A stretch of DNA of 15,867 nt from an uncultured Erythrobacter sp. (GTDB lineage: Bacteria > Pseudomonadota > Alphaproteobacteria > Sphingomonadales > Sphingomonadaceae). The first letter of the stretch is position 1, and each line of letters begins with the position of its first letter. Where the stretch lies: contig CAJXTZ010000054.1 of assembly GCA_913061345.1 (NCBI GenBank), positions 1-15,867 on the forward strand, read 5' to 3'. Under the pieces are notes generated by a model. The model did not search any database, was not told the DNA's origin, and was given only the letters and a program-made list of their open reading frames with translations. The position numbers and the translations under genes are program-made. This document shows, piece after piece, positions 1-7,605 of this stretch.

Positions 1-141
1 CGCGAGAACCTAAGCCGATTGGAAAACCTGTGCGGCGCGACTTGCGTGCAAACCGTGCAACTTGCCGCTGCCATCGACCGCGGCCCGCCGATGCTTACCG
101 CAGAGGCTGTTGCCGTGGAAGAAGAGGTCGTACAGAACTGA
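1..141 (+). CDS. 3' end of an unidentified gene
   Basis: Frame 1 is open from the first base to a TGA at 139-141, giving the last 46 residues of a protein whose start lies outside the window. The tail is Ala/Val/Glu rich, has two cysteines (NLCGATC) and ends in an acidic stretch (EEEVVQN). I do not recognise a family. The stop lies 6 bp from the stop of the convergent rppH, which is compact packing typical of real gene ends. The open stretch is short enough that it could be chance. Confidence 0.4.
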   Translation, partial: RENLSRLENLCGATCVQTVQLAAAIDRGPPMLTAEAVAVEEEVVQN

Positions 142-147
142 GCGAGG

Positions 148-630
148 TCAGATCCTATCCTTGAATCCGGCGACGATTTTCTCGTAGATCTCACGCTTGA
201 AAGGTACGATCAGTTCGGGCAGCAGATCGGGATCGACCCATTTCCATTCGCAGAATTCAGGGTGCTTAAACGCCTCGAGGTCGATATCGCTATCCTCCCC
301 GGTAAAGCGCACCAGATACCACACCTGCCGCTGCCCCTTGTACTTGCCGCCCCAAAGCTTGCCCTGCAATTCCTCGGGCAGGTCGTAGAAGAGCTCCTCC
401 TCCAACCGGTGAACGATCTCCAGGTTGCGGGTGGTGACCCCGGTTTCTTCGCCCAGTTCACGGAACATGGCCTCGTCCAGGTCCTCGCCATCGTCCACGC
501 CGCCCTGCGGCATCTGCCACCAGTCGCCTTCCTTGTTGTCGATCCGCTTGCCTACAAAGGCATCTCCGGCGGAGTTGATCATCATCGTGCCAACGCAGGG
601 ACGGTAATCGAAATGGTCTGATCTGGTCAT
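148..630 (-). CDS. rppH: RNA pyrophosphohydrolase (Nudix)
   Basis: The 160-aa product is a Nudix hydrolase of the RppH/Ap(n)A type. This family removes pyrophosphate from the 5' triphosphate end of mRNA in the cytoplasm, opening the transcript to RNase E-type decay, and some members cleave diadenosine polyphosphates. A perfect Nudix box (G-x5-E-x7-R-E-U-x-E-E-x-G-U) runs from G43 to V65, with the metal-binding core RELGEETG at 57-64. The N-terminal YRPCVG and WQMPQGG segments are typical of RppH. Length matches alphaproteobacterial RppH (about 155-165 aa). The start is fixed because an in-frame TAA lies four codons upstream; the ribosome binding site is weak. It is transcribed alone, away from korA. 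Confidence 0.93.
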   Translation of the reverse strand: MTRSDHFDYRPCVGTMMINSAGDAFVGKRIDNKEGDWWQMPQGGVDDGEDLDEAMFRELGEETGVTTRNLEIVHRLEEELFYDLPEELQGKLWGGKYKGQRQVWYLVRFTGEDSDIDLEAFKHPEFCEWKWVDPDLLPELIVPFKREIYEKIVAGFKDRI

Positions 631-784
631 GCCGGTGGCTTAATGCGGTGGACACCTTAATTCCAGCCATTGCGGGCCAAACAGAAAATCTTGATTGTTT
701 CTGTCGCGAGGGGAACCTAGGTCGCTATTCACGTTGGGGCATTACCCCTGATAACAATACGGCGTGGTGCAGGAAGAGTTTTAC
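631..784. promoter_or_regulatory. divergent rppH/korA intergenic region with dyads
   Basis: This 154-bp gap separates the divergent rppH and korA starts, so it must hold both promoters. Visible structure: ACAGAAA (681-687) and TTTCTGT (698-704) form a perfect 7-bp inverted repeat with a 10-nt loop, and GGGG (736-739) and CCCC (745-748) flank CATTA. TTGATT at 691-696 could be a -35 element, but no convincing -10 follows. GGAAC (712-716) and CGTT (732-735) resemble a general-stress sigma EcfG promoter with a 15-bp spacer, shorter than the usual 16-17 bp. No single promoter can be named with confidence. Confidence 0.4.
771..778 (+). promoter_or_regulatory. ribosome binding site deciding the korA start
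   Basis: AGGAAGAG lies 6 nt before the ATG at 785. The reading frame also opens at a GTG at 764, but that codon lies upstream of this site and would only add VQEEFY-type residues. The site therefore favours the ATG at 785. Confidence 0.8.
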
Positions 785-2752
785 ATGGCGACACAGACGG
801 CTAGCAGCCAGCCCGAGACACAGGCACTGGATTCCATGGTGGTCCGCTTTGCTGGCGACAGCGGCGACGGCATGCAGTTGACAGGTGGCCAATTCACACT
901 GTCCACCGCGCTGGCGGGCAATGATCTTGCCACATTCCCCGATTTTCCCGCCGAGATCCGCGCGCCGCAAGGCACGCTGTTCGGTGTCTCGGCATTCCAG
1001 ATCAATTTCGGCAGCCGTCAGATCAACACCGCGGGCGACGCGCCTGATGTGCTGGTAGCGATGAACCCGGCAGCGCTGAAGGTAAACCTCGCCTCGCTCA
1101 GCCCCGGCGGCCTGATCATTGCCGACAGTGGAGCCTTCACCAAGCGCAACCTGGAAAAGGCGCACTATGACGCCAACCCGTTGGAAGACGGTAGTCTTGC
1201 GAAGTATGACCTTCTGGCCTTCGATATTTCAGAGCTTACGATCGAGGCGGTCAAGCCTTACGGGCTTGGCAACAAGGATGCGCTGCGGTCCAAGAACATG
1301 TGGACGCTGGGCCTAGCGCTGTGGATGTTCGATCGCCCGCGTGAGCCGATCCATGACTGGTTGAGGGCGAAGTTCAAATCCAAGCCGGATATCGCCGACG
1401 CTAACATCGCCGCGCTCAAAGCGGGTCACGCCTATGGCGAGACGGCGGAGCTTTCCGGCCCTCTGAAGCAGGTGGCACTGGCGCCTGTTCCAGCCGAACC
1501 CGGTCTCTATCGCACCATCACCGGCGCGGAGAGTGTCTCGCTGGGTCTTGTGGCCGGTGCGCAACTGGCCGACCTGCCGATGTTCTTCGGCGGCTATCCG
1601 ATCACGCCTGCAAGCGCGATCCTCCATCATCTCGTCCGGCTCAAGGAATTTGACGTCACCACCTTCCAGGCGGAAGACGAGATCGCCGCGATCTGTGCCG
1701 CCATCGGTGCAAGCTATGCAGGGCAATTGGGCGTTACCAGTTCATCCGGCCCCGGCATTGCCTTAAAGACCGAGGCCATGGGCCTTGGTATCATGGTGGA
1801 ACTGCCGCTGGTGATCGTGAATTCGCAGCGCGGCGGACCTTCCACGGGTCTGCCGACCAAGACCGAGCAGAGCGATCTCTACCAGGCCGTTTATGGCCGC
1901 AACGGAGATGCTCCCATGCCGGTGCTCGCCGCGCGTAGCCCGACCGATGCATTCGATGTCGCCATCGAATCATGCCGCATCGCCACGCAGTATATGACGC
2001 CGGTCATGCTGCTGACCGATGGCTATATCGCCAATGCGGCTGAGCCGTGGAAGGTACCCGATCCTTCGAATTACGAGCCGTTCCCGGTGACGTTCACGGA
2101 CGAACTTCCGGACGGCGAGCAATTCCATCCCTACAAACGTGATGCGAAGGGTGCACGTCCGTGGGTGAAGCCCGGCACGCCTGATCTGATGCACCGGGTG
2201 GGCGGGATCGAGAAGCATGAAACCACCGGGAATATCGACTATTCGCCGGACAACCATCAGCGCATGACGCAGCTTCGCCGGGATAAGGTGCTGGGTATCG
2301 ACGTGCCCGACCAAGGGGTTTCCTGGGGTGAGGACAGCGGCGATCTGGTGGTAGTTGGTTGGGGCAGCACCTATGGACCGATCAAGCAGGCGGTGAACCG
2401 CTGGATCGAAAAGGGCGCGAAGGTTTCCCACGTGCATGTGCGCCACATCTGGCCCTTGCCGAAGAACCTTGGTGATTTGCTGTCCGGCTTCAAGCATGTT
2501 CTGGTGCCCGAAATGAACACCGGCCAGTTCAAGACGCTGCTGCGCGACCAATTGCTGATCGACGTTGAAGGCCTGACGAAGACCAGCGGGCAGCCGTTCC
2601 AGATTGCCGAGCTGGAGAAAGCCATCGGCAATTGCCTTGATCAGAAATGCGGCGGGAAAGTGGACGTGAATAACGAGCAGCTTCCCGGTCTGGAGCAGGG
2701 CTACGACGATGGCTCGCTGCGCGACGATCACTCGCCGCAGTCGAGAGGTTAG
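785..2752 (+). CDS. korA: 2-oxoacid:ferredoxin oxidoreductase, alpha subunit (gamma-alpha fusion)
   Basis: This 655-aa protein is the large subunit of a 2-oxoacid:acceptor oxidoreductase, most likely 2-oxoglutarate specific. The enzyme oxidatively decarboxylates the 2-oxoacid to an acyl-CoA and passes electrons to ferredoxin. The N-terminal gamma domain (about residues 19-225) begins with RFAGDSGDGMQLTGG. The alpha domain follows from about 247, with GGYPITPAS (269-277), TSSSGPG (318-324) and the conserved QRGGPSTGLPTKTEQSDL (348-365). Length and domain order match the fused KorA family. The ATG is chosen over an upstream GTG because of the ribosome binding site. korB follows after 15 bp, so the two subunits are co-transcribed. 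No separate ferredoxin subunit gene is adjacent. Substrate specificity is inferred from family, not seen. Confidence 0.92.
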   Translation: MATQTASSQPETQALDSMVVRFAGDSGDGMQLTGGQFTLSTALAGNDLATFPDFPAEIRAPQGTLFGVSAFQINFGSRQINTAGDAPDVLVAMNPAALKVNLASLSPGGLIIADSGAFTKRNLEKAHYDANPLEDGSLAKYDLLAFDISELTIEAVKPYGLGNKDALRSKNMWTLGLALWMFDRPREPIHDWLRAKFKSKPDIADANIAALKAGHAYGETAELSGPLKQVALAPVPAEPGLYRTITGAESVSLGLVAGAQLADLPMFFGGYPITPASAILHHLVRLKEFDVTTFQAEDEIAAICAAIGASYAGQLGVTSSSGPGIALKTEAMGLGIMVELPLVIVNSQRGGPSTGLPTKTEQSDLYQAVYGRNGDAPMPVLAARSPTDAFDVAIESCRIATQYMTPVMLLTDGYIANAAEPWKVPDPSNYEPFPVTFTDELPDGEQFHPYKRDAKGARPWVKPGTPDLMHRVGGIEKHETTGNIDYSPDNHQRMTQLRRDKVLGIDVPDQGVSWGEDSGDLVVVGWGSTYGPIKQAVNRWIEKGAKVSHVHVRHIWPLPKNLGDLLSGFKHVLVPEMNTGQFKTLLRDQLLIDVEGLTKTSGQPFQIAELEKAIGNCLDQKCGGKVDVNNEQLPGLEQGYDDGSLRDDHSPQSRG

Positions 2753-2767
2753 AAAGAGCACACGGAT

Positions 2768-3814
2768 ATGAACGAGCTTACCAAGATCGAAACCACGCTG
2801 AAGGATTGGGAAACCGACCAGGAAGTGCGCTGGTGTCCGGGCTGCGGCGACTATGCCATCCTCAAGGCCGTGCAGCGTACCTTGCCGCAGCTGGGTTGTG
2901 ATCCGAAGAATACCGTGTTCGTATCGGGCATCGGCTGTTCCAGCCGCTTCCCCTATTACATGGAAACCTACGGCTTCCACACGATCCACGGACGCGCACC
3001 GGCCTTTGCCACGGGTATCAAGCTGGCCAATCCGGACCTTGATGTCTGGATGGTGACGGGGGACGGCGATGGTCTTTCCATCGGCGGCAACCACTTGATG
3101 CATGTGCTTAGGCGCAATGTGAACATCCAGATAATGCTGTTCAACAACGAGATCTACGGCCTGACCAAGGGCCAGTATTCGCCCACCAGCCGCGAAAACA
3201 CGCGCTCGCCTTCAACTCCGCTCGGCTCGGTCGATCACCCGGCAAATCCTTGCGCCTTTGCGCTGGGCAGCGGCGCGCGCTTCGTCGGGCGCGGTATCGA
3301 CGTATCAAAGAACCTGCCCGACGTGCTGAAAGCAGCCCATGCGCACCAGGGTGCCGCCTTCATCGAGATTTTCCAGAACTGCATCGTCTACAACAAGGAC
3401 GTGTTCGACGATTTCGCCAAGCCAAAGGGTGCGGACCAGCAGCAGCTTTGGCTAGAACACGGCAAGCCCATGTTGTTCGGCAGCGAGAAGACAGGCGGTA
3501 TCAAGGGTCTGAAGCTCAACGCGCAGACATTGTCCTTTGAAGTGGTCGACGTGCCCGATGGCAATGCCGAAGCGGCTGGCGTGCTGGTACACGATGCCAC
3601 AAACCGGATGCTGGCGCATATGCTGGTGGAATTGCCTTTCGGTGAATTTCCCATGCCCCTTGGCGTGATCTACGATGATCCTGCGGAGACCTATGAGGCG
3701 GTCGTTGATGAAGAGAAGCGCCGCGCCAGCAAGGGCAAGGAAGCAAGCCTGGCCAAGCTGCTGGCGACCGGCCAGACATGGACGGTTAGCGGAACCGCCG
3801 GGGACCCGGTCTAG
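2768..3814 (+). CDS. korB: 2-oxoacid:ferredoxin oxidoreductase, beta subunit (TPP and 4Fe-4S)
   Basis: The 348-aa beta subunit carries the thiamine diphosphate and the single 4Fe-4S cluster of the two-subunit oxidoreductase. Four cysteines at family-typical places can serve as cluster ligands: C23 and C26 in WCPGCGDY, C57 in GIGCSSR, and C205 in FQNCIVYN. The TPP/Mg motif is GDGDGLSIGGNH (98-109), completed by N126-N127 in LFNNEIYGLTKGQ. This N-terminal architecture lacks the extra ferredoxin domain of pyruvate:ferredoxin oxidoreductases, so an external ferredoxin is needed. A purine-rich AGAAAGAG lies just before the start, 15 bp after korA. A downstream leader separates it from the sugar transferase gene, so the operon probably ends here. 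Confidence 0.93.
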   Translation: MNELTKIETTLKDWETDQEVRWCPGCGDYAILKAVQRTLPQLGCDPKNTVFVSGIGCSSRFPYYMETYGFHTIHGRAPAFATGIKLANPDLDVWMVTGDGDGLSIGGNHLMHVLRRNVNIQIMLFNNEIYGLTKGQYSPTSRENTRSPSTPLGSVDHPANPCAFALGSGARFVGRGIDVSKNLPDVLKAAHAHQGAAFIEIFQNCIVYNKDVFDDFAKPKGADQQQLWLEHGKPMLFGSEKTGGIKGLKLNAQTLSFEVVDVPDGNAEAAGVLVHDATNRMLAHMLVELPFGEFPMPLGVIYDDPAETYEAVVDEEKRRASKGKEASLAKLLATGQTWTVSGTAGDPV

Positions 3815-3879
3815 CACTTACTTGCGCACGGCATGACGTTTGCTTAATGCAAGTTTCTACCTGCGCGGACGCGTGGGTA

Positions 3880-3906
3880 AGGATTGCAGTACCTTGCTGC
3901 GATCCT
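3880..3906 (+). promoter_or_regulatory. 10-bp stem-loop in leader before the sugar transferase gene
   Basis: AGGATTGCAG (3880-3889) and CTGCGATCCT (3897-3906) pair along all 10 positions in RNA, with one U-G wobble, around the 7-nt loop TACCTTG. The stem ends 6 nt before the AGGGG ribosome binding site (3913-3917) of the gene at 3922. No T-run follows, so it is not a classical intrinsic terminator on the plus strand. It may mark the korB transcript end, a translational control hairpin, or a protein-binding dyad. Confidence 0.5.
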
Positions 3907-3921
3907 GGCAACAGGGGCGTA

Positions 3922-5217
3922 ATGATCATGCGGATGGCAGCTCCTTCAGAGCTGGTCCAGGACGGACGAAGCATTTTTCGGTCATTTGCCGTACAAGTGC
4001 TCGCCTGCGTGGTGTTGGGCACGCTTCTGCCACCGTTCCTCTACTTCGGCGGGGATGCTTCCGCTTTTCGAAGCGCGACCCTCCAACATAGTCTTGTCGG
4101 CTCCATCATTGCGTTGGTGGCGGGCATCTTTTTCGCGCGCCGTGTGAATATCTATCCGGGGGTGAAGCAATTGGGCGCGGTGCTTCCCACCTTCATCGCC
4201 AGTTTCGGCGCAGTGGCCCTTACGATCCTGGCGTTTCGTTTCGATTATTCGAACCAGGTTCTGCTGCTGAATTTCGTAGCCTCCGTCGCGGCATATATCG
4301 GCGTGATAAGCCTCGCGACCAAGGTCGGCCGTTCCACCTTCTACGCGGTGCCCGGCGGTCGTATCGATCGGCTCGCCAACGTCGGACTTGTAGTGGAGAC
4401 GCTTCCCACCCCTGCGCTGCCTTCGCATGAGGGCGCGATTATCGTGGCGGACCTGCACGCCGACCTTGACGATACGTGGGAACGGCTGCTTGCGAACGCC
4501 GCGCTGGAAGGCGTGCCGGTATTTCACTTCAAGCAGGTCTATGAAGCTGCAACGGGCAAGGTGTGGGTAGAACATCTTTCCGAAAACAGTTTCGGTTCGC
4601 TGCTTCCCAACATGACCTTCATGCGGTTGAAACGTCTGTTTGACATGACCATGGTGCTGGTTCTGTTGCCGCTGCTGGTAGTGCCACTGGGGGTGATCGC
4701 GCTACTGGTAAAACTGGATTCGCCAGGGCCCATACTGTTCCGACAGGATAGGGTGGGCTTTCGCGGTCGCCCGTTTACTGTCACCAAGTTCCGCACGATG
4801 CGTGTCAAGGCCTTGTCCGACTGCAAGGACGAACGGCGCGCGCGGGCTGTGACGAACGAAAACGATCCGCGTATCACCCGCCTTGGGGCGTTCCTGCGCC
4901 GCACGCGGATCGACGAATTGCCGCAGATGTTCAACATCCTGCTTGGCCATATGAGCTGGATCGGCCCGCGTCCCGAGGCGCTGGACCTGAGCAACTGGTA
5001 CCAGAAGGAAATTCCCTTCTATGATTACCGCCATATCGTGCGTCCCGGCATCACCGGCTGGGCGCAGGTGAACCAGGGGCACGTAACCGAACTGCACGAG
5101 ATCGACGACAAACTGCAGTTCGATTTCTACTACATCAAGAACTTCTCTTACTGGCTGGATTTCCTGATCCTGATGCGTACCGCCCAGGTGGTGTTTACCG
5201 GTCGCGGCGCCAAATAG
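3922..5217 (+). CDS. membrane-anchored polyprenyl-phosphate sugar-1-phosphate transferase
   Basis: The 431-aa protein is a bacterial sugar transferase (PF02397 type), the initiating enzyme that loads a hexose-1-phosphate onto undecaprenyl phosphate at the inner membrane for exopolysaccharide assembly. Four hydrophobic segments (about 20-42, 56-72, 82-105, 112-132) precede a soluble linker. A membrane hairpin (about 242-264) starts the catalytic domain. Its motifs are KRLFDM, SPGPILFRQDRVG, KFRTM (289-293), RIDELPQ with the Asp-Glu pair 331-332, GPRPE, and RPGITGWAQVNQG. I use ATG 3922, preceded by AGGGG. An in-frame ATG at 3847 would add 25 non-membrane residues across a hairpin and looks spurious. 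No glycosyltransferase, Wzx/Wzy or Wza/Wzc genes are nearby, so the polymer cannot be named. Confidence 0.88.
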   Translation: MIMRMAAPSELVQDGRSIFRSFAVQVLACVVLGTLLPPFLYFGGDASAFRSATLQHSLVGSIIALVAGIFFARRVNIYPGVKQLGAVLPTFIASFGAVALTILAFRFDYSNQVLLLNFVASVAAYIGVISLATKVGRSTFYAVPGGRIDRLANVGLVVETLPTPALPSHEGAIIVADLHADLDDTWERLLANAALEGVPVFHFKQVYEAATGKVWVEHLSENSFGSLLPNMTFMRLKRLFDMTMVLVLLPLLVVPLGVIALLVKLDSPGPILFRQDRVGFRGRPFTVTKFRTMRVKALSDCKDERRARAVTNENDPRITRLGAFLRRTRIDELPQMFNILLGHMSWIGPRPEALDLSNWYQKEIPFYDYRHIVRPGITGWAQVNQGHVTELHEIDDKLQFDFYYIKNFSYWLDFLILMRTAQVVFTGRGAK

Positions 5218-5232
5218 GCCGAACCCGGCTCG

Positions 5233-6141
5233 ATGGATAACCTCACCCACTCATTGACGGGCGCCCTGATCGGCCAGACCGGACTCAAGAAGAAGACGGG
5301 CCTCGCCATGCCGGCGCTGATTATCGGGGCAAACCTGCCCGATATCGATGCGGCATGCTTTTTCTGGCTGGACGGGGTCGAACATCTCGCCTTCCGTCGA
5401 GGCATTACCCACGGGCCAATCGCATTGGTGCTGCTGCCGCTCATCCTGGCTGGCCTGCTGTATGGCTGGGATCGCTGGCAGGACAAGCGCGCAAAACGTC
5501 CTGCGGGCAGGCTTCCTGTCCGTTTTGGCTGGCTGCTGGGCGTGGCGCTGATCGGCTGTCTGACCCATCCCGCGCTCGACTGGCTGAACGTCTATGGCAT
5601 CCGGTTGCTGGAGCCGTTCTCCAGCCGCTGGTTCTATGGTGATGTCCTCTTCATTATCGACGTGTGGTTATGGGCTCTGCTGATTGCCGGAACGTGGCTT
5701 TCGCGCCGGCGGGAGAAAGGCGGAGGCGATTGGCGTGGTGCGGCGCGTGCGACCCTGGGGCTGTGCGGCATTTACCTTGTCGCCAACTTTGCCATCTCGC
5801 AGTTTGACCGTGCGGACAATGCTGCCTTTGTCGAGACGATCTCCTCGCCCCCGCCCTTGGCGTTCTGGCGGCGAGAAACCATTGGTGTAAGCGGCAGTGG
5901 AAGTTTCTTTGTCGATGGAGAGCGTATCGGCAACACGCCGCTTTCTGCCTGCGATCTGGCTGCTGCTCGTGAGCAAAGCGAACAAGTGGACGCCTTCCTG
6001 TTCTGGAGCCGGGCGCCCGTCATTACGCGGTTGGAGAATGGCACCCACCTGCTTGGCGATGCGCGGTATTACGGTTTGGAAGATGGCCGGTTCAGCGTCA
6101 CCCTGCCCGATGGTCTGTGTTCAGAACCGGGCGGAAATTGA
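5233..6141 (+). CDS. membrane-bound metal-dependent hydrolase, YdjM/YfhP-like
   Basis: The 302-aa protein belongs to the YdjM-like membrane metal-dependent hydrolase family (PF04307), whose substrate is generally unknown. Candidate metal ligands are spread as usual for the family: H6 in THSLTGALIG, D37 and D39 in NLPDID, H60 in RGITHGP, and H112 and D116 in CLTHPALDW. FYGDVLFIID follows at 135-143. Hydrophobic segments lie at about 25-45, 61-77, 98-112 and 137-155. The C-terminal third (from about 190) is a soluble, less conserved domain. It starts 15 bp after the sugar transferase stop, so the two are probably co-transcribed, but the ribosome binding site is weak. A role in envelope or polysaccharide processing is only guilt by association. 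Confidence 0.82.
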   Translation: MDNLTHSLTGALIGQTGLKKKTGLAMPALIIGANLPDIDAACFFWLDGVEHLAFRRGITHGPIALVLLPLILAGLLYGWDRWQDKRAKRPAGRLPVRFGWLLGVALIGCLTHPALDWLNVYGIRLLEPFSSRWFYGDVLFIIDVWLWALLIAGTWLSRRREKGGGDWRGAARATLGLCGIYLVANFAISQFDRADNAAFVETISSPPPLAFWRRETIGVSGSGSFFVDGERIGNTPLSACDLAAAREQSEQVDAFLFWSRAPVITRLENGTHLLGDARYYGLEDGRFSVTLPDGLCSEPGGN

Positions 6142-6157
6142 TACCGTTGCCCGGTTG

Positions 6158-6164
6158 AAGGGGA
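6158..6164 (+). promoter_or_regulatory. ribosome binding site deciding a TTG start
   Basis: AAGGGGA lies 6 nt upstream of the TTG at 6171. An in-frame TGA at 6156-6158 prevents any upstream start, and the conserved N-terminal strand IVWLRRDLR would be lost with any later start. The photolyase must therefore begin at this TTG. Confidence 0.8.
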
Positions 6165-6170
6165 ACAGAC

Positions 6171-7562
6171 TTGTCCGAACCACAGATAGTATGGCTGCGC
6201 CGCGATTTGCGCCTGTGTGACCACGCCGCGTTCACGGCCGCCTCGCAGGCAGGGCCGGTGATACCTGTCTATATTCTCGATGACGATACACCCGGTGAGC
6301 GCAAGCTGGGCGGGGCCAGTCGCTGGTGGCTACACCACGCGTTGAAGTCGCTGGCGAAAGACCTGGGCCGTCATGGCTCCAGACTCATCCTGCGATGCGG
6401 CAGCGTGTGTGACATCCTGCCCCAATTGGCCGATGAAACCGGGGCAACAACAATTCACGCCATTCGCCATTACGAACCGTGGTGGCGGCGCGCGCAGGGC
6501 AAGTTGGAAGACCAGTTGAACCTGGAATTACACGAGGGCAACTACCTGCTGCCACCCGGCACAGTGACAACCGGTAGCGGCACGCCTTACAAGATTTTTA
6601 CCCCCTTCAAAGATTCGATGTTTGCCGCGATCGACGGGTTCGACATACTGCCCGAACCCAGTCTGACCAGCCCCGATAGCTGGCCCCGAGGCATCGATCT
6701 TGAGGATCTGGATTTGCTGCCGACCCGGCCCGACTGGGCAGGAGGCATGCGCGAATTCTGGGAAGAGCAGCACGGCACCGCCGCCGCCATGGAACGCTTC
6801 GATGAATTCCTTGAAGTCAGCAGCGATTACTCCGACGATCGCAACCTGCCGAGCGAGGATGCCACCAGTTGCATGTCACCGCATCTCCATCACGGTGAAG
6901 TCAGTCCGCAGATGCTGTGGGAATCCATGAGCCGACATACCAGTGATGGCGCGCGCGTATTTCGCTCGGAGCTGATTTGGCGCGACTTTGCGCAAAACCT
7001 TGTTTGCCAGTTCCCCGATTACGGCGAAGAACCTTATCGCGATCTCTACACTGGCAATTTCTGGCGAAACCCCAATCGTGGGCACGTGATCGCGGAAGAA
7101 CTGGAGGCCTGGCAGCAGGGCCGGACGGGCTACCCGATCGTCGATGCCGGGATGCGTCAGCTTTGGGCCACGGGCTGGATGCACAACCGGGTGCGGATGA
7201 TCACTGCCAGCTTCCTCGTCAAGCACCTGTTGATCGATTGGCGGCACGGGGAACGATGGTTCTGGGATACGCTGGTCGATGCCGACTATGCCAGCAATGG
7301 AACGAACTGGCAGTGGGTCAGCGGTACGGGTGTGGACAGCAATATGTTCGTGCGCATCATGGCACCGCTCAGTCAGAGTGAGAAGTTCAATGCGGGTGAC
7401 TACATCCGCGAATGGGTGCCCGAACTGTCCGATCTTCGCGACGGTGACATTCACGATCCCGAGGTCACCGGCTGCAAGCCCGATAACTATCCCGCCAAGC
7501 TAATCGGCCACAGGGAAGCGCGTGAGCGGGCGCTTGCCAACTACCGTGAGCACAAGGGCTGA
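6171..7562 (+). CDS. phrB: deoxyribodipyrimidine photolyase (CPD photolyase, class I)
   Basis: The 463-aa flavoprotein repairs UV-induced cyclobutane pyrimidine dimers using blue light and FADH-. The N-terminal antenna-binding alpha/beta domain begins IVWLRRDLRLCDHAAF and runs to about 130. The FAD-binding helical domain occupies about 200-460, with SPHLHHGEVSP (236-246), ELIWRDF (W270, the likely dimer-stacking Trp), TGYPIVDAGMRQL, TGWMHNRVRM, IDWRHGERWF (W357) and NWQWVSGTG (W380/W382). These are the contexts of the electron-transfer tryptophans. Length matches E. coli PhrB (about 472 aa). The start codon is TTG. It lies 29 bp after the hydrolase gene and ends 43 bp before the methyltransferase gene. 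The antenna cofactor cannot be decided by eye. Confidence 0.95.
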   Translation: MSEPQIVWLRRDLRLCDHAAFTAASQAGPVIPVYILDDDTPGERKLGGASRWWLHHALKSLAKDLGRHGSRLILRCGSVCDILPQLADETGATTIHAIRHYEPWWRRAQGKLEDQLNLELHEGNYLLPPGTVTTGSGTPYKIFTPFKDSMFAAIDGFDILPEPSLTSPDSWPRGIDLEDLDLLPTRPDWAGGMREFWEEQHGTAAAMERFDEFLEVSSDYSDDRNLPSEDATSCMSPHLHHGEVSPQMLWESMSRHTSDGARVFRSELIWRDFAQNLVCQFPDYGEEPYRDLYTGNFWRNPNRGHVIAEELEAWQQGRTGYPIVDAGMRQLWATGWMHNRVRMITASFLVKHLLIDWRHGERWFWDTLVDADYASNGTNWQWVSGTGVDSNMFVRIMAPLSQSEKFNAGDYIREWVPELSDLRDGDIHDPEVTGCKPDNYPAKLIGHREARERALANYREHKG

Positions 7563-7605
7563 GAACCGCTTGAGATGGCGGCGCAACGTCGCCATAAAGC
7601 GCGCC

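Noticed and set aside
681..704. Intrinsic terminator
   Set aside because: The 7-bp dyad lies between two divergent gene starts, where no transcript is expected to end, and its stem is AT-rich.
1970..3103. 377-aa minus-strand open frame antisense to korA/korB
   Set aside because: It is a shadow of two well-supported genes with strong motifs on the plus strand, spans both of them, and encodes no recognisable protein. High-GC third-position bias explains it.
3847..3921. 25-residue N-terminal extension of the sugar transferase from ATG 3847
   Set aside because: The extension is not membrane-like, overlies the 10-bp stem-loop, and ATG 3922 has a better ribosome binding site.
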